64,000 bases of DNA from contig NC_079879.1 in assembly GCF_029227915.1 (NCBI RefSeq), positions 29,146,501 through 29,210,500 of the forward strand, written 5' to 3'. The stretch is from Hydractinia symbiolongicarpus (Eukaryota > Cnidaria > Hydrozoa > Anthoathecata > Hydractiniidae). The notes under the pieces are model-generated. The model was not told the DNA's origin. It did not search any database and saw only the letters and a list, made by a program, of their open reading frames with translations. Shown here piece by piece: positions 51,081 to 63,913 of the stretch; within the stretch, counting starts at the first letter, position 1; each line of letters begins with the position of its first letter. Position numbers and translations under genes: made by a program.

Positions 51081-54000
51081 AAAATCGTTCGGGAAATGAG
51101 TTTACTCCCTGGGTACTTTCTTTGTATACTTTTGACTATACGGGCCAAGCCCGGGATTTACGGGAAATCGCGGGTTTTCGTTTGCCGGCGATTAAACATC
51201 TTTTATTCAGCGTCTCATCCAAAATGAAAACATTTTTAAAAACTAAAAGTCTCATGGGCTTTAGTGGTGAAATAATAATTTAAAAAATCGTTCGGGAAAT
51301 GAGTTTACTCCCTGGGTACTTTCTTTGTATACTTTTGACTATACGGGCCGAGTCCAGGATTTACGGGAAATCGCAGGTTTTCGTTTGCCGGCAATTAAAC
51401 TTCTTTTATTCAGCGTCTCATCAAAAATGAAAACATTTTTGAAAACTGCAAATCTCATGCGTTTTAGTGGTGAAAAAATAATTTAAAAAATCGTTCGGGA
51501 AATGAGTTTACTCCCTGGGTACTTTCTTTGTATACTTTTGACTATGCGGGCCGAGTCCGGGATTTACGGGAAATCGCGGGTTTTCGTTTGCCGGCGATTA
51601 AACCACTTTCATTAAGCGTCTCATCAAAAATAAGAACATTTCTGAAAACTACAAGTCTCATGCGTTTTAGTGGTGAAAAAATATTTTAAAAATTCGTTCG
51701 GGAAATGAGTTTACTCACTGGGTACTTTCCTTGTATACTTTTAACTATACGGGCCGAGTCCGGGATTTACGGGAAATCGCAGGTTTTCGTTTGCCGGCGA
51801 TTAAACTTCTTTTATTCAGCGTCTCATCAAAAATGAAAACATTTTTAAAAACTACAAGTCTCATGGGCTTTAGTGGTGAAATATTAATTTAAAAAATCGT
51901 TTGGGAAATGAGTTTACTCCCTGGGTACTTTCTTTGTATACTTTTGACTATACGGGCCGAGTCCGGGATTTACGGGAAATCGCAGGTTTTCGTTTGCCGG
52001 CGATTAAACTTCTTTTATTCAGCGTCTCATCAAAAATGAAAACATTTTTGAAAACTACAAGTCTCATGCGTTTTAGTGGTGAAAAAATAATTTAAAAAAT
52101 CGTTCGGGAAATGAGTTTACACCCTGGGTACTTTCTTTGTATACTTTTGACTATAAGGGCCGAGTCCGGGATTTACGGGAAATCGCAGGTTTTCGTTTGC
52201 CGGCAATTAAACTTCTTTCATTCAGCGTCTCATCAAAAATGAAAACACTTATAAAAACTACAAGTCTCATGCGTTTTAGTGGTGAAAAAATAATTTAAAA
52301 ATTCGTTCGGGAAATAAGTTTACTCACTGGGTACTTTCCTTGTATACTTTTGACTATACGGGCCGAGTCCGGGATTTACGGGAAGTCGCAGGTTTTCTTT
52401 TGCCGGCGATTAAACTTCTTATATTCAGCGTCTTATCAAAAATGAAAACATTTTTGAAAACTACAAGTCTCATGCGTTTTAGTGGTGAAAAAATAATTTA
52501 AAAAATCGTTCGGGAAATGAGTTTACTCCCTGGGTACTTTCTTTGTTTACTTTTGACTATACGGGCCAAGCCCGGGATTTACGGGAAATCGCGGGTTTTC
52601 GTTTGCCGGCGATTAAACTTCTTTTATTCAGTGTCTCATCAAAAATGAAAACATTTTTAAAAACTACAAGTCTTATGCGTTTTAGTGGTGAAAAAATAAT
52701 TTAAAATATCTTTCTGGAATTGAGTTTACTCACAGGGTACTTTCTTTGTATACATTCGACTATACGGGCCAAGCCCGGGATTTACGGGAAATCGCGGGTT
52801 TTCGTTTGCCGGCGATTAAACCTCTTTCATTAAGCGTCTCATCAAAAATGAAAACATTTTTGAAAACTACAAGTCTCATGCGTTTTAGTGGTGAAAAAAA
52901 AATTTAAAAGATCGTTCGGGAAATGAGTTTACTCCCTGGGTACTTTCTTTGTATACATTCGACTATACGGGCCAAGCCCCGGATTTACGGGAAAACGCGG
53001 GATTTCGTTTGCCGGCGATTAAACCTCTTTCATTAAGCGTCTCATCAAAAAGGAAAACATTTTTGAAAACTACAAGTCTCATGCGTTTTAGTGGTGAAAA
53101 AATATTTTAAAAAATCGTTCGGGAAATGAGTTTACTCCCTGGGTACTTTCTTTGTAAATTTTTGACTATACGGGCCGAGTCCGGGATTTACGCGAAATCG
53201 CGGATTTTTGTTTGCCGGCGATTAAACTTCTTTTATTCAGTGTCTCATCAAAAATGAATACATTTTTGAAAACTACAAGTCTCATGCGTTTTAGTGGTGA
53301 AAAGATAATTTAAAAAATCGTTTTGGAAATGGGTTTACTCACAGGGTACTTTCTTTGTATACATTCGACTATACGGGCCAAGCCCGGGATTTACGGGAAA
53401 TCGCAGGTTTTTGTTTGCCGGCGATTAAACCACTTTTATTAAGCCTCTCCTCAAAAATGAAAACATTTCTGAAAACTACAAGTCTCATGCGTTTTAGTGG
53501 TGAAAAAATATTTTAAAAAATCGTCCGGGAAATGAGTTTACTCCCTGGGTACTTTCTTTGTATATTTTTGACTATACGGGCCGAGTCCGGGATTTACGCG
53601 AAATCGCGGATTTTTGTTTGCCGGCGATTAAACTTCTTTTATTCAGCGTCTCATCAAAAATGAAAACATTTTTGAAAACTACAAGTCTCATGCGTTTTAG
53701 TGGTGAAAAGATAATTTAAAAAATCGTTTTGAAAATGGGTTTACTCACAGGGTACTTTCTTTGTATACATTCGACTATACGGGCCAAGCCCGGGATTTAC
53801 GGGAAATCGCGGGTTTTCGTTTGCCGGCGATTAAACTTATTTTATTCAGCGTCTCATCAAAAAGGAAAACATTTTTGAAAACTACAAGTCTCATGCGTGT
53901 TAGTGGTGAAAAAATAATTTAAAAAATCTTTCGGGAAATGAGTTTACTCCCTAGGTACTTTCTTTGTATACATTCGACTATACGGGCCGAGCCCGGGATT

Positions 54001-55298
54001 TACGGGAAATCGCGGGTTTTCGTTTGCCGGCGATTAAACCACTTTCATTAAGCGTCTCATCAAAAATGAAAACATTTCTGAAAACTACAAGTCTCATGCG
54101 TTTTAGTGGTGAAAAAATAATTTAAAAAATCGTTCGGGAAATGAGTTTACACCCCGGGTACTTTCTTTGTATACTTTTGACTATACGGGCCGAGTCCGGG
54201 ATTTACGGGAAATCGCAGGTTTTCGTTTGCCGGCGATTAAACTTCTTTTATTCAGCGTCTCATCAAAAATGAAAACATTTTTGAAAACTACAATTCTCAT
54301 GCGTTTTAGTTGTGAAAAAATAATTTAAAAAATCGTTCGGGAAATGAGTTTACTCCCTGGGTACTTTCTTTGTATACTTTTGACTATACGGGCCGAGTCC
54401 GGGATTTACGGGAAGTCGCGGGTTTTCGTTTGCCTGCGATTAAACTTCTTTTATTCAGCGTCTCATCAAAAATGAAAACATTTTTGAAAACTACAAGTCT
54501 CATGCGTTTTAGTGGTGAAAAAATAATTTAAAAAATCGTTCGGGAAATGAGTTTACTCCCTGGGTACTTTCTTTGTATACTTTTTACTATACGGGCCGAG
54601 TCCAGGATTTACGGGAAATCGCAGGTTTTCGTTTGCCGGCGATTAAACTTCTTTTATTCAGCGTCTCATCAAAAATGAAAACATTTTTGAAAACTACAAG
54701 TCTCATGCGTTTTAGTGGTGAAAAAATAATTTAAAAAATCGTTCGGGAAATGAGTTTACTCCCTGGGTACTTTCTTTGTATACTTTTTACTATACGGGCC
54801 GAGTCCGGGATTTACGGGAAATCGCGGATTTTTGTTTGCCGGCGATTAAACTTCTTTTATTCAGCGTCTCATCAAAAATGAAAACATTTTTGAAAACTAC
54901 AAGTCTCATGCGTTTTAGTGGTGAAAAGATAATTTAAAAAATCTTTTTGGAAATGGGTTTACTCACAGGGTACTTTCTTTGTATAAATTCGACTATATAG
55001 GCCAAGCTGGGATTTACGGGAAATTGCGGGTTTTCGTTTGCCGGCGGTTAAACCACTTTCATTAAGCGTCTCATCAAAAATGAAAACATTTCTGAAAACT
55101 ACAAGTTTCATGCGTTTTAGTGGTGAAAAAATAATTTAAAAAATCGCTCGGGAAATTAGTTTACACACCGGGTACTTTCTTTGTATACTTTTGACTATAC
55201 GGGCCGAGTCCGGGATTTACGGGAAATCGCAGGTTTTCGTTTGCCGGCGATTAAACTTCTTTTATTCAGCGTCTCATCAAAAATGAAAACATTTTTGA
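51071..55298 (+). repeat. 23-monomer duplication (4668 bp), copy 2
   Basis: This copy matches 46403-50630 with scattered differences: AACTAAAAG near 51241, CACTTATAAAA near 52246, TTTGTTTAC near 52541, CGTCCGGG near 53522 and AGTTGTG near 54308. A patch near 54.48-54.60 kb differs from copy 1 as a block. Confidence 0.88.
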
Positions 55299-57423
55299 AA
55301 ATTACAAGTCTCATGGGTTTTAGTGGGGAAAAAATAATTTAAAAAATCGTTCGGGAAATGAGTTTACTTCCTGGGTACTTTCTTTGTATACTTTTTACTA
55401 TACGGGCCGAGTCCGGGATTTACGGGAAGTCGCGGGTTTTCGTTTGCCGGCGATTAAAATTCTTTTATTCAGCGTCTCATCAAAAATGAAAACATTTTTA
55501 AAAACTACAAGTCTCATGCGTTTTAGTGGTGAAAAAATAATTTAAAAATTCGTTCGGGAAATAAGTTTACTCACTGGGTACTTTCTTTGTATATTTTTGA
55601 CTATACGGGCCGAGTCCGGGATTTACAGGAAACCGCAGGTTTTCGTTTGCCGGCGATTAAACTTCTTTTATTCAGCGTCTCATCAAAAATGAAAACATTT
55701 TTGAAAACTACAAGTCTCATGCGTTTTAGTGGTGAAAAAATAATTTAAAAATTCGTTCGGGAAATAAGTTTACTCACTGGGTACTTTCCTTGTATACTTT
55801 TGACTATACGGGCCGAGTCCAGGATTTACGGGAAATCGCAGGTTTTCGTTTGCCGGCGATTAAACTTCTTATATTCAGCGTCTCATCAAAAATGAAAACA
55901 TATCTGAAAACTATAAGTCTCATGCGTTTTAGTGGTGAAAAAATAATTTAAAAATTCGTTCGGGAAATAAGTTTACTCACTGGGTACTTTCTTTGTATAT
56001 TTTTGACTATACGGGCCGAGTCCGGGATTTACAGGAAACCGCAGGTTTTCGTTTGCCGGCGATTAAACTTCTTTTATTCAGCGTCTCATCAAAAATGAAA
56101 ACATTTTTGAAAACTACAAGTCTCATGCGTTTTAGTGGTGAAAAAATAATTTAAAAATTCGTTCGGGAAATAAGTTTACTCACTGGGTACTTTCCTTGTA
56201 TACTTTTGACTATACGGGCCGAGTCCAGGATTTACGGGAAATCGCAGGTTTTCGTTTGCCGGCGATTAAACTTCTTATATTCAGCGTCTCATCAAAAATG
56301 AAAACATATCTGAAAACTATAAGTCTCATGCGTTTTAGTGGTGAAAAAGTAATATAAAAAATCGTTCGGGAAATGAGTTTACTCACTGGGTACTTTCCTT
56401 GTATACTTTTAACTATACGGGCCGAGACCGGGATTTACGGGAAATCGCAGGTTTTCGTTTGCCGGCGATTAAACTTCTTTTATTCAGCGTCTCATCCAAA
56501 ATGAAAACATTTTTAAAAACTACAAGTCTCATGGGCTTTAGTGGTGAAATAATAATTTAAAAAATCGTTTGGGAAATGAGTTTACTCCCTGGGTATTTCT
56601 TTGTATATTTTTGACTATACGGGCCGAGTCCGGGATTTACGGGAAATTGCAGGTTTTCGTTTGCCGGCGATTAAACTCCTTTATTCAGCGTCTCATCAAA
56701 AATGAAAACATTTGTTAAAACTACAAGTCTCATGCGTTTTAGTGGTGAAAAAATAATTTAAAAAATCGTTCGGGAAATGAGTTTAAACCCTGGGTACTTT
56801 CTTTGTATACTTTTGACTATAAGGGCCGAGTCCGGGATTTGCGGGAAATCGCAGGTTTTAGTTTGCCGGCGATTAAACTTCTTTTATTCAGCGTCTCATC
56901 AAAAATGAAAACATTTTTGAAAACTACAAGTCTCATGCGTTTTAGTGGTGAAAAAATAATTTAAAAATTCGTTCGGGAAATAAGTTTACTCACTGGGTAC
57001 TTTCCTTGTATACTTTTGACTATACGGGCCGAGTCCGGGATTTACGGGAAATCGCAGGTTTTCGTTTGCCGGCGATTAAACTTCTTATATTCAGCGTCTC
57101 ATCAAAAATGAAAACATATCTGAAAACTATAAGTCTCACGCGTTTTAGTGGTGAAAAAGTAATATAAAAAATCGTTCGGGAAATGAATTTACTCCCTGGG
57201 TACTTTCTTTGTATACTTTTTACTATACGGGCCGAGTCCGGGATTTACGGGAAGTCGCGGGTTTTCGTTTGCCGGCGATTAAAATTCTTTTATTCAGCGT
57301 CTCATCAAAAATGAAAACATTTTTAAAAACTACAAGTCTCATGGGCTTTAGTGGTGAAATAATAATTTGAAAAATCGTTCGGGAAATGAGTTTACACCCC
57401 GGGTACTTTCTTTGTATACTTTT
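55299..57423 (+). repeat. Mixed monomers with a 406-bp dimer
   Basis: Tandem dimers at 55599-56004 and 56005-56410 share GATTTACAGGAAACCGCAGG (55625 and 56031 for ACAGG). The rest is A, B, C, C' and TATAAGGG monomers. At 57367 AATTTGAAAAATCG replaces AATTTAAAAAATCG, as at 49860. Confidence 0.8.
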
Positions 57424-59247
57424 GACTATACGGGCCGAGTCCGGGATTTACGGGAAATCGCAGGTTTTCGTTTGCCGGCGATTAAACTTCTTTTATTCAG
57501 CGTCTCATCAAAAATGAAAACATTTTTGAAAACTACAAGTCTCATGCGTTTTAGTGGTGAAAAAATAATTTAAAAATTCGTTCGGGAAATAAGTTTACTC
57601 ACTGGGTACTTTCCTTGTATACTTTTGACTATACGGGCCGAGTCCGGGATTTACGGGAAATCGCAGGTTTTCGTTTGCCGGCGATTAAACTTCTTATATT
57701 CAGCGTCTCATCAAAAATGAAAACATATCTGAAAACTACAAGTCTCATGCGTTTTAGTGGTGAAAAAGTAATATAAAAAATCGTTCGGGAAATGAGTTTA
57801 CTCACTGGGTACTTTCCTTGTATACTTTTAACTATACGGGCCGAGTCCGGGATTTACGGGAAATCGCAGGTTTTCGTTTGCCGGCGATTAAACTTCTTTT
57901 ATTCAGCGTCTCATCAAAAATGAAAACATTTTTAAAAACTACAAGTCTCATGGGCTTTAGTGGTGAAATAATAATTTAAAAAATCGTTTGGGAAATGAGT
58001 TTACTCCCTGGGTATTTCTTTGTATATTTTTGACTATACGGGCCGAGTCCGGGATTTACAGGAAATCGCAGGTTTTCGTTTGCCGGCGATTAAACTTCTT
58101 TTATTCAGCGTCTCATCAAAAATGAAAACATTTTTGAAAACTACAAGTCTCATGCGTTTTAGTGGTGAAAAAATAATTTAAAAATTCGTTCGGGAAATAA
58201 GTTTACTCACTGGGTACTTTCCTTGTATACTTTTGACTATACGGGCCGAGTCCGGGATTTACGGGAAGTCGCAGGTTTTCGTTTGCCGGCGATTAAACTT
58301 CTTATATTCAGCGTCTCATCAAAAATGAAAACATATCTGAAAACTACAAGTCTCATGCGTTTTAGTGGTGAAAAAGTAATATAAAAAATCGTTCGGGAAA
58401 TGAGTTTACTCACTGGGTACTTTCCTTGTATACTTTTAACTATACGGGCCGAGTCCGGGATTTACGGGAAATCGCAGGTTTTCGTTTGCCGGCGATTAAA
58501 CTTCTTTTATTCAGCGTCTCATCAAAAATGAAAACATTTTTAAAAACTACAAGTCTCATGGGCTTTAGTGGTGAAATAATAATTTAAAAAATCGTTTGGG
58601 AAATGAGTTTACTCCCTGGGTATTTCTTTGTATATTTTTGACTATACGGGCCGAGTCCGGGATTTACAGGAAATCGCAGGTTTTCGTTTGCCGGCGATTA
58701 AACTTCTTTTATTCAGCGTCTCATCAAAAATGAAAACATTTTTGAAAACTACAAGTCTCATGCGTTTTAGTGGTGAAAAAATAATTTAAAAATTCGTTCG
58801 GGAAATAAGTTTACTCACTGGGTACTTTCCTTGTATACTTTTGACTATACGGGCCGAGTCCGGGATTTACGGGAAATCGCAGGTTTTCGTTTGCCGGCGA
58901 TTAAACTTCTTATATTCAGCGTCTCATCAAAAATGAAAACATATCTGAAAACTATAAGTCTCATGCGTTTTAGTGGTGAAAAAGTAATATAAAAAATCGT
59001 TCGGGAAATGAGTTTACTCACTGGGTACTTTCTTTGTATACTTTTAACTATACGGGCCGGGTCCGGGATTTACGGGAAATCGCAGGTTTTCGTTTGCCGG
59101 CGATTAAACTTCTTTTATTCAGCGTCTCATCAAAAATGAAAACATTTTTAAAAACTACAAGTCTCATGGGCTTTAGTGGTGAAATAATAATTTAAAAAAT
59201 CGTTTGGGAAATGAGTTTACTCCCTGGGTATTTCTTTGTATATTTTT
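57424..59247 (+). repeat. Three A-B-C' trimers (608 bp each)
   Basis: Units are 57424-58031, 58032-58639 and 58640-59247. GGGTATTTC recurs at 58010, 58618 and 59226. The second and third trimers start with a monomer carrying GATTTACAGGAAATC, and the first does not. Confidence 0.88.
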
Positions 59248-61898
59248 GACTATACGGGCCGAGTCCGGGATTTACGGGAAATTGCAGGTTTTTGTTTGCC
59301 GGCGATTAAACTCCTTTATTCAGCGTCTCATCAAAAATGAAAACATTTGTTAAAACTACAAGTCTCATGCGTCTTAGTGGTGAAAAAATAATTTAAAAAA
59401 TCGTTCGGGAAATGAGTTTACACCCTGGGTACTTTCTTTGTATACTTTTGACTATAAGGGCCGAGTCCGGGATTTACGGGAAATCGCAGGTTTTCGTTTG
59501 CCGGCGATTAAACTTCTTTTATTCAGCGTCTCATCAAAAATGAAAACATTTTTGAAAACTACAAGTCTCATGCGTTTTAGTGGTGAAAAAATAATTTAAA
59601 AAATCGTTCGGGAAATGAGTTTACACCCTGGGTACTTTCTTTGTATACTTTTGACTATAAGGGCCGAGTCCGGGATTTACGGGAAATCGCAGGTTTTCGT
59701 TTGCCGGCGATTAAACTTCTTTTATTCAGCGTCTCATCAAAAATGAAAACATTTTTAAAAACTACAAGTCTCATGCGTTTTAGTGGTGAAATAATAATTT
59801 AAAAAATCGTTCGGGAAATGATTTTACTCCCTGGGTACTTTCTTTGTATATTTTTGACTATAAGGGCCGAGTCCGGGATTTACGGGAAATCGCAGGTTTT
59901 CGTTTGCCGGCGATTAAACTTCTTTTATTCAGCGTCTCATCAAAAATGAAAACATTTTTAAAAACTACAAGTCTCATGCGTTTTAGTGGTGAAATAATAA
60001 TTTAAAAAATCGTTCGGGAAATGAGTTTACTCCCTGGGTACTTTCTTTGTATACTTTTGACTATACGAGCCGAGTCCAGGATTTACGGGAAATCGCAGGT
60101 TTTCGTTTGCCGGCAATTAAACTTCTTTTATTCAGCATCTCATCAAAAATGAAAACATTTTTGAAAACTGCAAATCTTATGCGTTTTAGTGGTGAAAAAA
60201 TAATTTAAAAAATCGTTCGGGAAATGAGTTTATTCCCTGGGTACTTTCTTTGTATACTTTTGACTATGCGGGCCGAGTCCGGGATTTACGGGAAATCGCG
60301 GGTTTTCGTTTGCCGGCGATTAAACCACTTTCATTAAGCGTCTCATCAAAAATGAAAACATTTCTGAAAACTACAAGTCTCATGCGTTTTAGTGGTGAAA
60401 AAATAATTTAAAAATTCGTTCGGGAATTGAGTTTACTCACTGGGTACTTTCCTTGTATACTTTTAACTATACGGGCCGAGTCCGGGATTTACGGGAAATC
60501 GCAGGTTTTCGTTTGCCGGCGATTAAACTTCTTTTATTCAGCGTCTCATCAAAAATGAAAACATTTTTAAAAGCTACAAGTCTCATGGGCTTTAGTGGTG
60601 AAATAATAATTTAAAAAATCGTTTGGGAAATGAGTTTACTCCCTGGGTACTTTCTTTGTATACTTTTGACTATACGGGCCGAGTCCGGGATTTACGGGAA
60701 ATCGCAGGTTTTCGTTTGCCGGCGATTAAACTTCTTATATTCAGCGTCTCATCAAAAATGAAAACATATCTGAAAACTATAAGTCTCATGCGTTTTAGTG
60801 GTGAAAAAGTAATATAAAAAATCGTTCGGGAAATGAGTTTACTCACTGGGTACTTTCTTTGTATACTTTTAACTATACGGGCCGGGTCCGGGATTTACGG
60901 GAAATCGCAGGTTTTCGTTTGCCGGCGATTAAACTTCTTTTATTCAGCGTCTCATCAAAAATGAAAACATTTTTAAAAACTACAAGTCTCATGGGCTTTA
61001 GTGGTGAAATAATAATTTAAAAAATCGTTTGGGAAATGAGTTTACTCCCTGGGTATTTCTTTGTATATTTTTGACTATACGGGCCGAGTCCGGGATTTAC
61101 GGGAAATTGCAGGTTTTTGTTTGCCGGCGATTAAACTCCTTTATTCAGCGTCTCATCAAAAATGAAAACATTTGTTAAAACTACAAGTCTCATGCGTCTT
61201 AGTGGTGAAAAAATAATTTAAAAAATCGTTCGGGAAATGAGTTTACACCCTGGGTACTTTCTTTGTATACTTTTGACTATAAGGGCTGAGTCCGGGATTT
61301 ACGGGAAATCGCAGGTTTTCGTTTGCCGGCGATTAAACTTCTTTTATTCAGCGTCTCATCAAAAATGAAAACATTTTTGAAAACTACAAGTCTCATGCGT
61401 TTTAGTGGTGAAAAAATAATTTAAAAAATCGTTCGGGAAATGAGTTTACACCCTGGGTACTTTCTTTGTATACTTTTGACTATAAGGGCCGAGTCCGGGA
61501 TTTACGGGAAATCGCAGGTTTTCGTTTGCCGGCGATTAAACTTCTTTTATTCAGCGTCTCATCAAAAATGAAAACATTTTTAAAAACTACAAGTCTCATG
61601 CGTTTTAGTGGTGAAATAATAATTTAAAAAATCGTTCGGGAAATGATTTTACTCCCTGGGTACTTTCTTTGTATATTTTTGACTATAAGGGCCGAGTCCG
61701 GGATTTACGGGAAATCGCAGGTTTTCGTTTGCCGGCGATTAAACTTCTTTTATTCAGCGTCTCATCAAAAATGAAAACATTTTTAAAAACTACAAGTCTC
61801 ATGCGTTTTAGTGGTGAAATAATAATTTAAAAAATCGTTCGGGAAATGAGTTTACTCCCTGGGTACTTTCTTTGTATACTTTTGACTATACGAGCCGA
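58835..61898 (+). repeat. 9-monomer duplication (1825 bp)
   Basis: 58835-60073 recurs at 60660-61898. Shared private markers are GGGCCGGGTCCGGG (59054 and 60879), ACTCCTTTATTCAGCG, which is 1 bp short, with ACATTTGTTAAAAC and GCGTCTTAGTGG, and GGAAATGATTTTACTCCC. Confidence 0.87.
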
Positions 61899-62960
61899 GT
61901 CCGGTATTTACGGGAAATCGCAGGTTTTCGTTTGCCGGCGATTAAACTTCTTTTATTCAGCGTCTCATCAAAAATGAAAACATTTTTAAAAACTACAAGT
62001 CTCATGCGTTTTAGTGGTGAAATAATAATTTAAAAAATCGTTCGGGAAATGATTTTACTCCCTGGGTACTTTCTTTGTATATTTTTGACTATAAGGGCCG
62101 AGTCCGGGATTTACGGGAAATCGCAGGTTTTCGTTTGCCGGCGATTAAACTTCTTTTATTCAGCGTCTCATCAAAAATGAAAACATTTTTAAAAACTACA
62201 AGTCTCATGCGTTTTAGTGGTGAAATAATAATTTAAAAAATCGTTCGGGAAATGAGTTTACTCCCTGGGTACTTTCTTTGTATACTTTTGACTATACGAG
62301 CCGAGTCCAGGATTTACGGGAAATCGCAGGTTTTCGTTTGCCGGCAATTAAACTTCTTTTATTCAGCGTCTCATCAAAAATGAAAACATTTTTGAAAACT
62401 GCAAATCTTATGCGTTTTAGTGGTGAAAAAATAATTTAAAAAATCGTTCGGGAAATGAGTTTACTCCCTGGGTACTTTCTTTGTATACTTTTGACTATGC
62501 GGGCCGAGTCCGGGATTTACGGGAAATCGCGGGTTTTCGTTTGCCGGCGATTAAACCACTTTCATTAAGCGTCTCATCAAAAATGAAAACATTTCTGAAA
62601 ACTACAAGTCTCATGCGTTTTAGTGGTGAAAAAATAATTTAAAAATTCGTTCGGGAATTGAGTTTACTCACTGGGTACTTTCCTTGTATACTTTTAACTA
62701 TACGGGCCGAGTCCGGGATTTACGGGAAATCGCAGGTTTTCGTTTGCCGGCGATTAAACTTCTTTTATTCAGCGTCTCATCAAAAATGAAAACATTTTTA
62801 AAAGCTACAAGTCTCATGGGCTTTAGTGGTGAAATAATAATTTAAAAAATCGTTTGGGAAATGAGTTTACTCCCTGGGTACTTTCTTTGTATACTTTTGA
62901 CTATACGGGCCGAGTCCGGGATTTACGGGAAATCGCAGGTTTTCGTTTGCCGGCGATTAA
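59680..62960 (+). repeat. 11-monomer duplication (2231 bp)
   Basis: 59680-60729 recurs at 61911-62960. Markers are ATACGAGCCGAGTCCAGG, GCAAATCTTATGCG, GGGAATTGAGTTTACTC and TTTTAAAAGCTACAAG. It overlaps the 1825-bp duplication, and a further 406-bp dimer shift lies at 61.64-62.29 kb. Confidence 0.85.
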
Positions 62961-63913
62961 ACTTCTTTTATTCAGCGTCTCATCAAAAATGAAAACATTT
63001 TTGAAAACTACAAGTCTCATGCGTTTTAGTGGTGAAAAAATAATTTAAAAAATCGTTCGGGAAATGAGTTTACTCACTGGGTACTTTCCTTGTATACTTT
63101 TGACTATACGGGCCGAGTCCGGGATTTACGGGAAATCGCGGGTTTTCGTTTGCCGGCAATTAAACATCTTTTATTCAGCGTCTCATCAAATATGAAAACA
63201 TTTGTTAAAACTACAAGTCTCTTGCGTTTTAGTGGTGAAAAAATAATTTAAAAAATCGTTCGGAAAATGAGTTTACACCCTGGGTACTTTCTTTGTATAC
63301 TTTTGACTATAAGGGCCGAGTCCGGGATTTACGGGAAATCGCAGGTTTTCGTTTGCCGGCGATTAAACTTCTTTTATTCAGCGTCTCATCAAAAATGAAA
63401 ACATTTTTGAAAACTACAAGTCTCATGCGTTTTAGTGGTGAAAAAATAATTTAAAAAATCGTTCGGGAAATGAGTTTACACCCTGCGTACTTTCTTTGTA
63501 CACTTTTCACTATAAGGGCCGAGTCCGGGATTTACGGGAAATCGCAGGTTTTCGTTTGCCGGCGATTAAACTTCTTTTATTCAGCGTCTCATCAAAAATG
63601 AAAACATTTTTAAAAACTACATGTCTCATGCGTTTTAGTGGTGAAATAATAATTTAAAAAATCGTTCGGGAAATGAGTTTACTCCCTGGGTACTTTCTTT
63701 GTATATTTTTGACTATAAGGGCCGAGTCCGGGATTTACGGGAAATCGCAGGTTTACGTTTGCCGGCGATTAAACTTTTTTTATTCAGCGTCTCATCAAAA
63801 ATGAAAACATTTTTAAAAACTACAAGTCTCATGCGTTTTAGTGGTGAAATAATAATTTAAAAAATCGTTCGGGAAATGAGTTTACTCCCTGGGTACTTTC
63901 TTTGTATACTTTT
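62961..63913 (+). repeat. Right-end monomers
   Basis: These copies include TATAAGGG types and a few private changes: CATCAAATATG near 63186, CTCTTGCGTTT near 63220, CCCTGCGTAC near 63482, GTACACTTTTCAC near 63498 and GGTTTACGTTTGCC near 63751. They are slightly more scattered in their changes than neighbouring copies. Confidence 0.7.
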
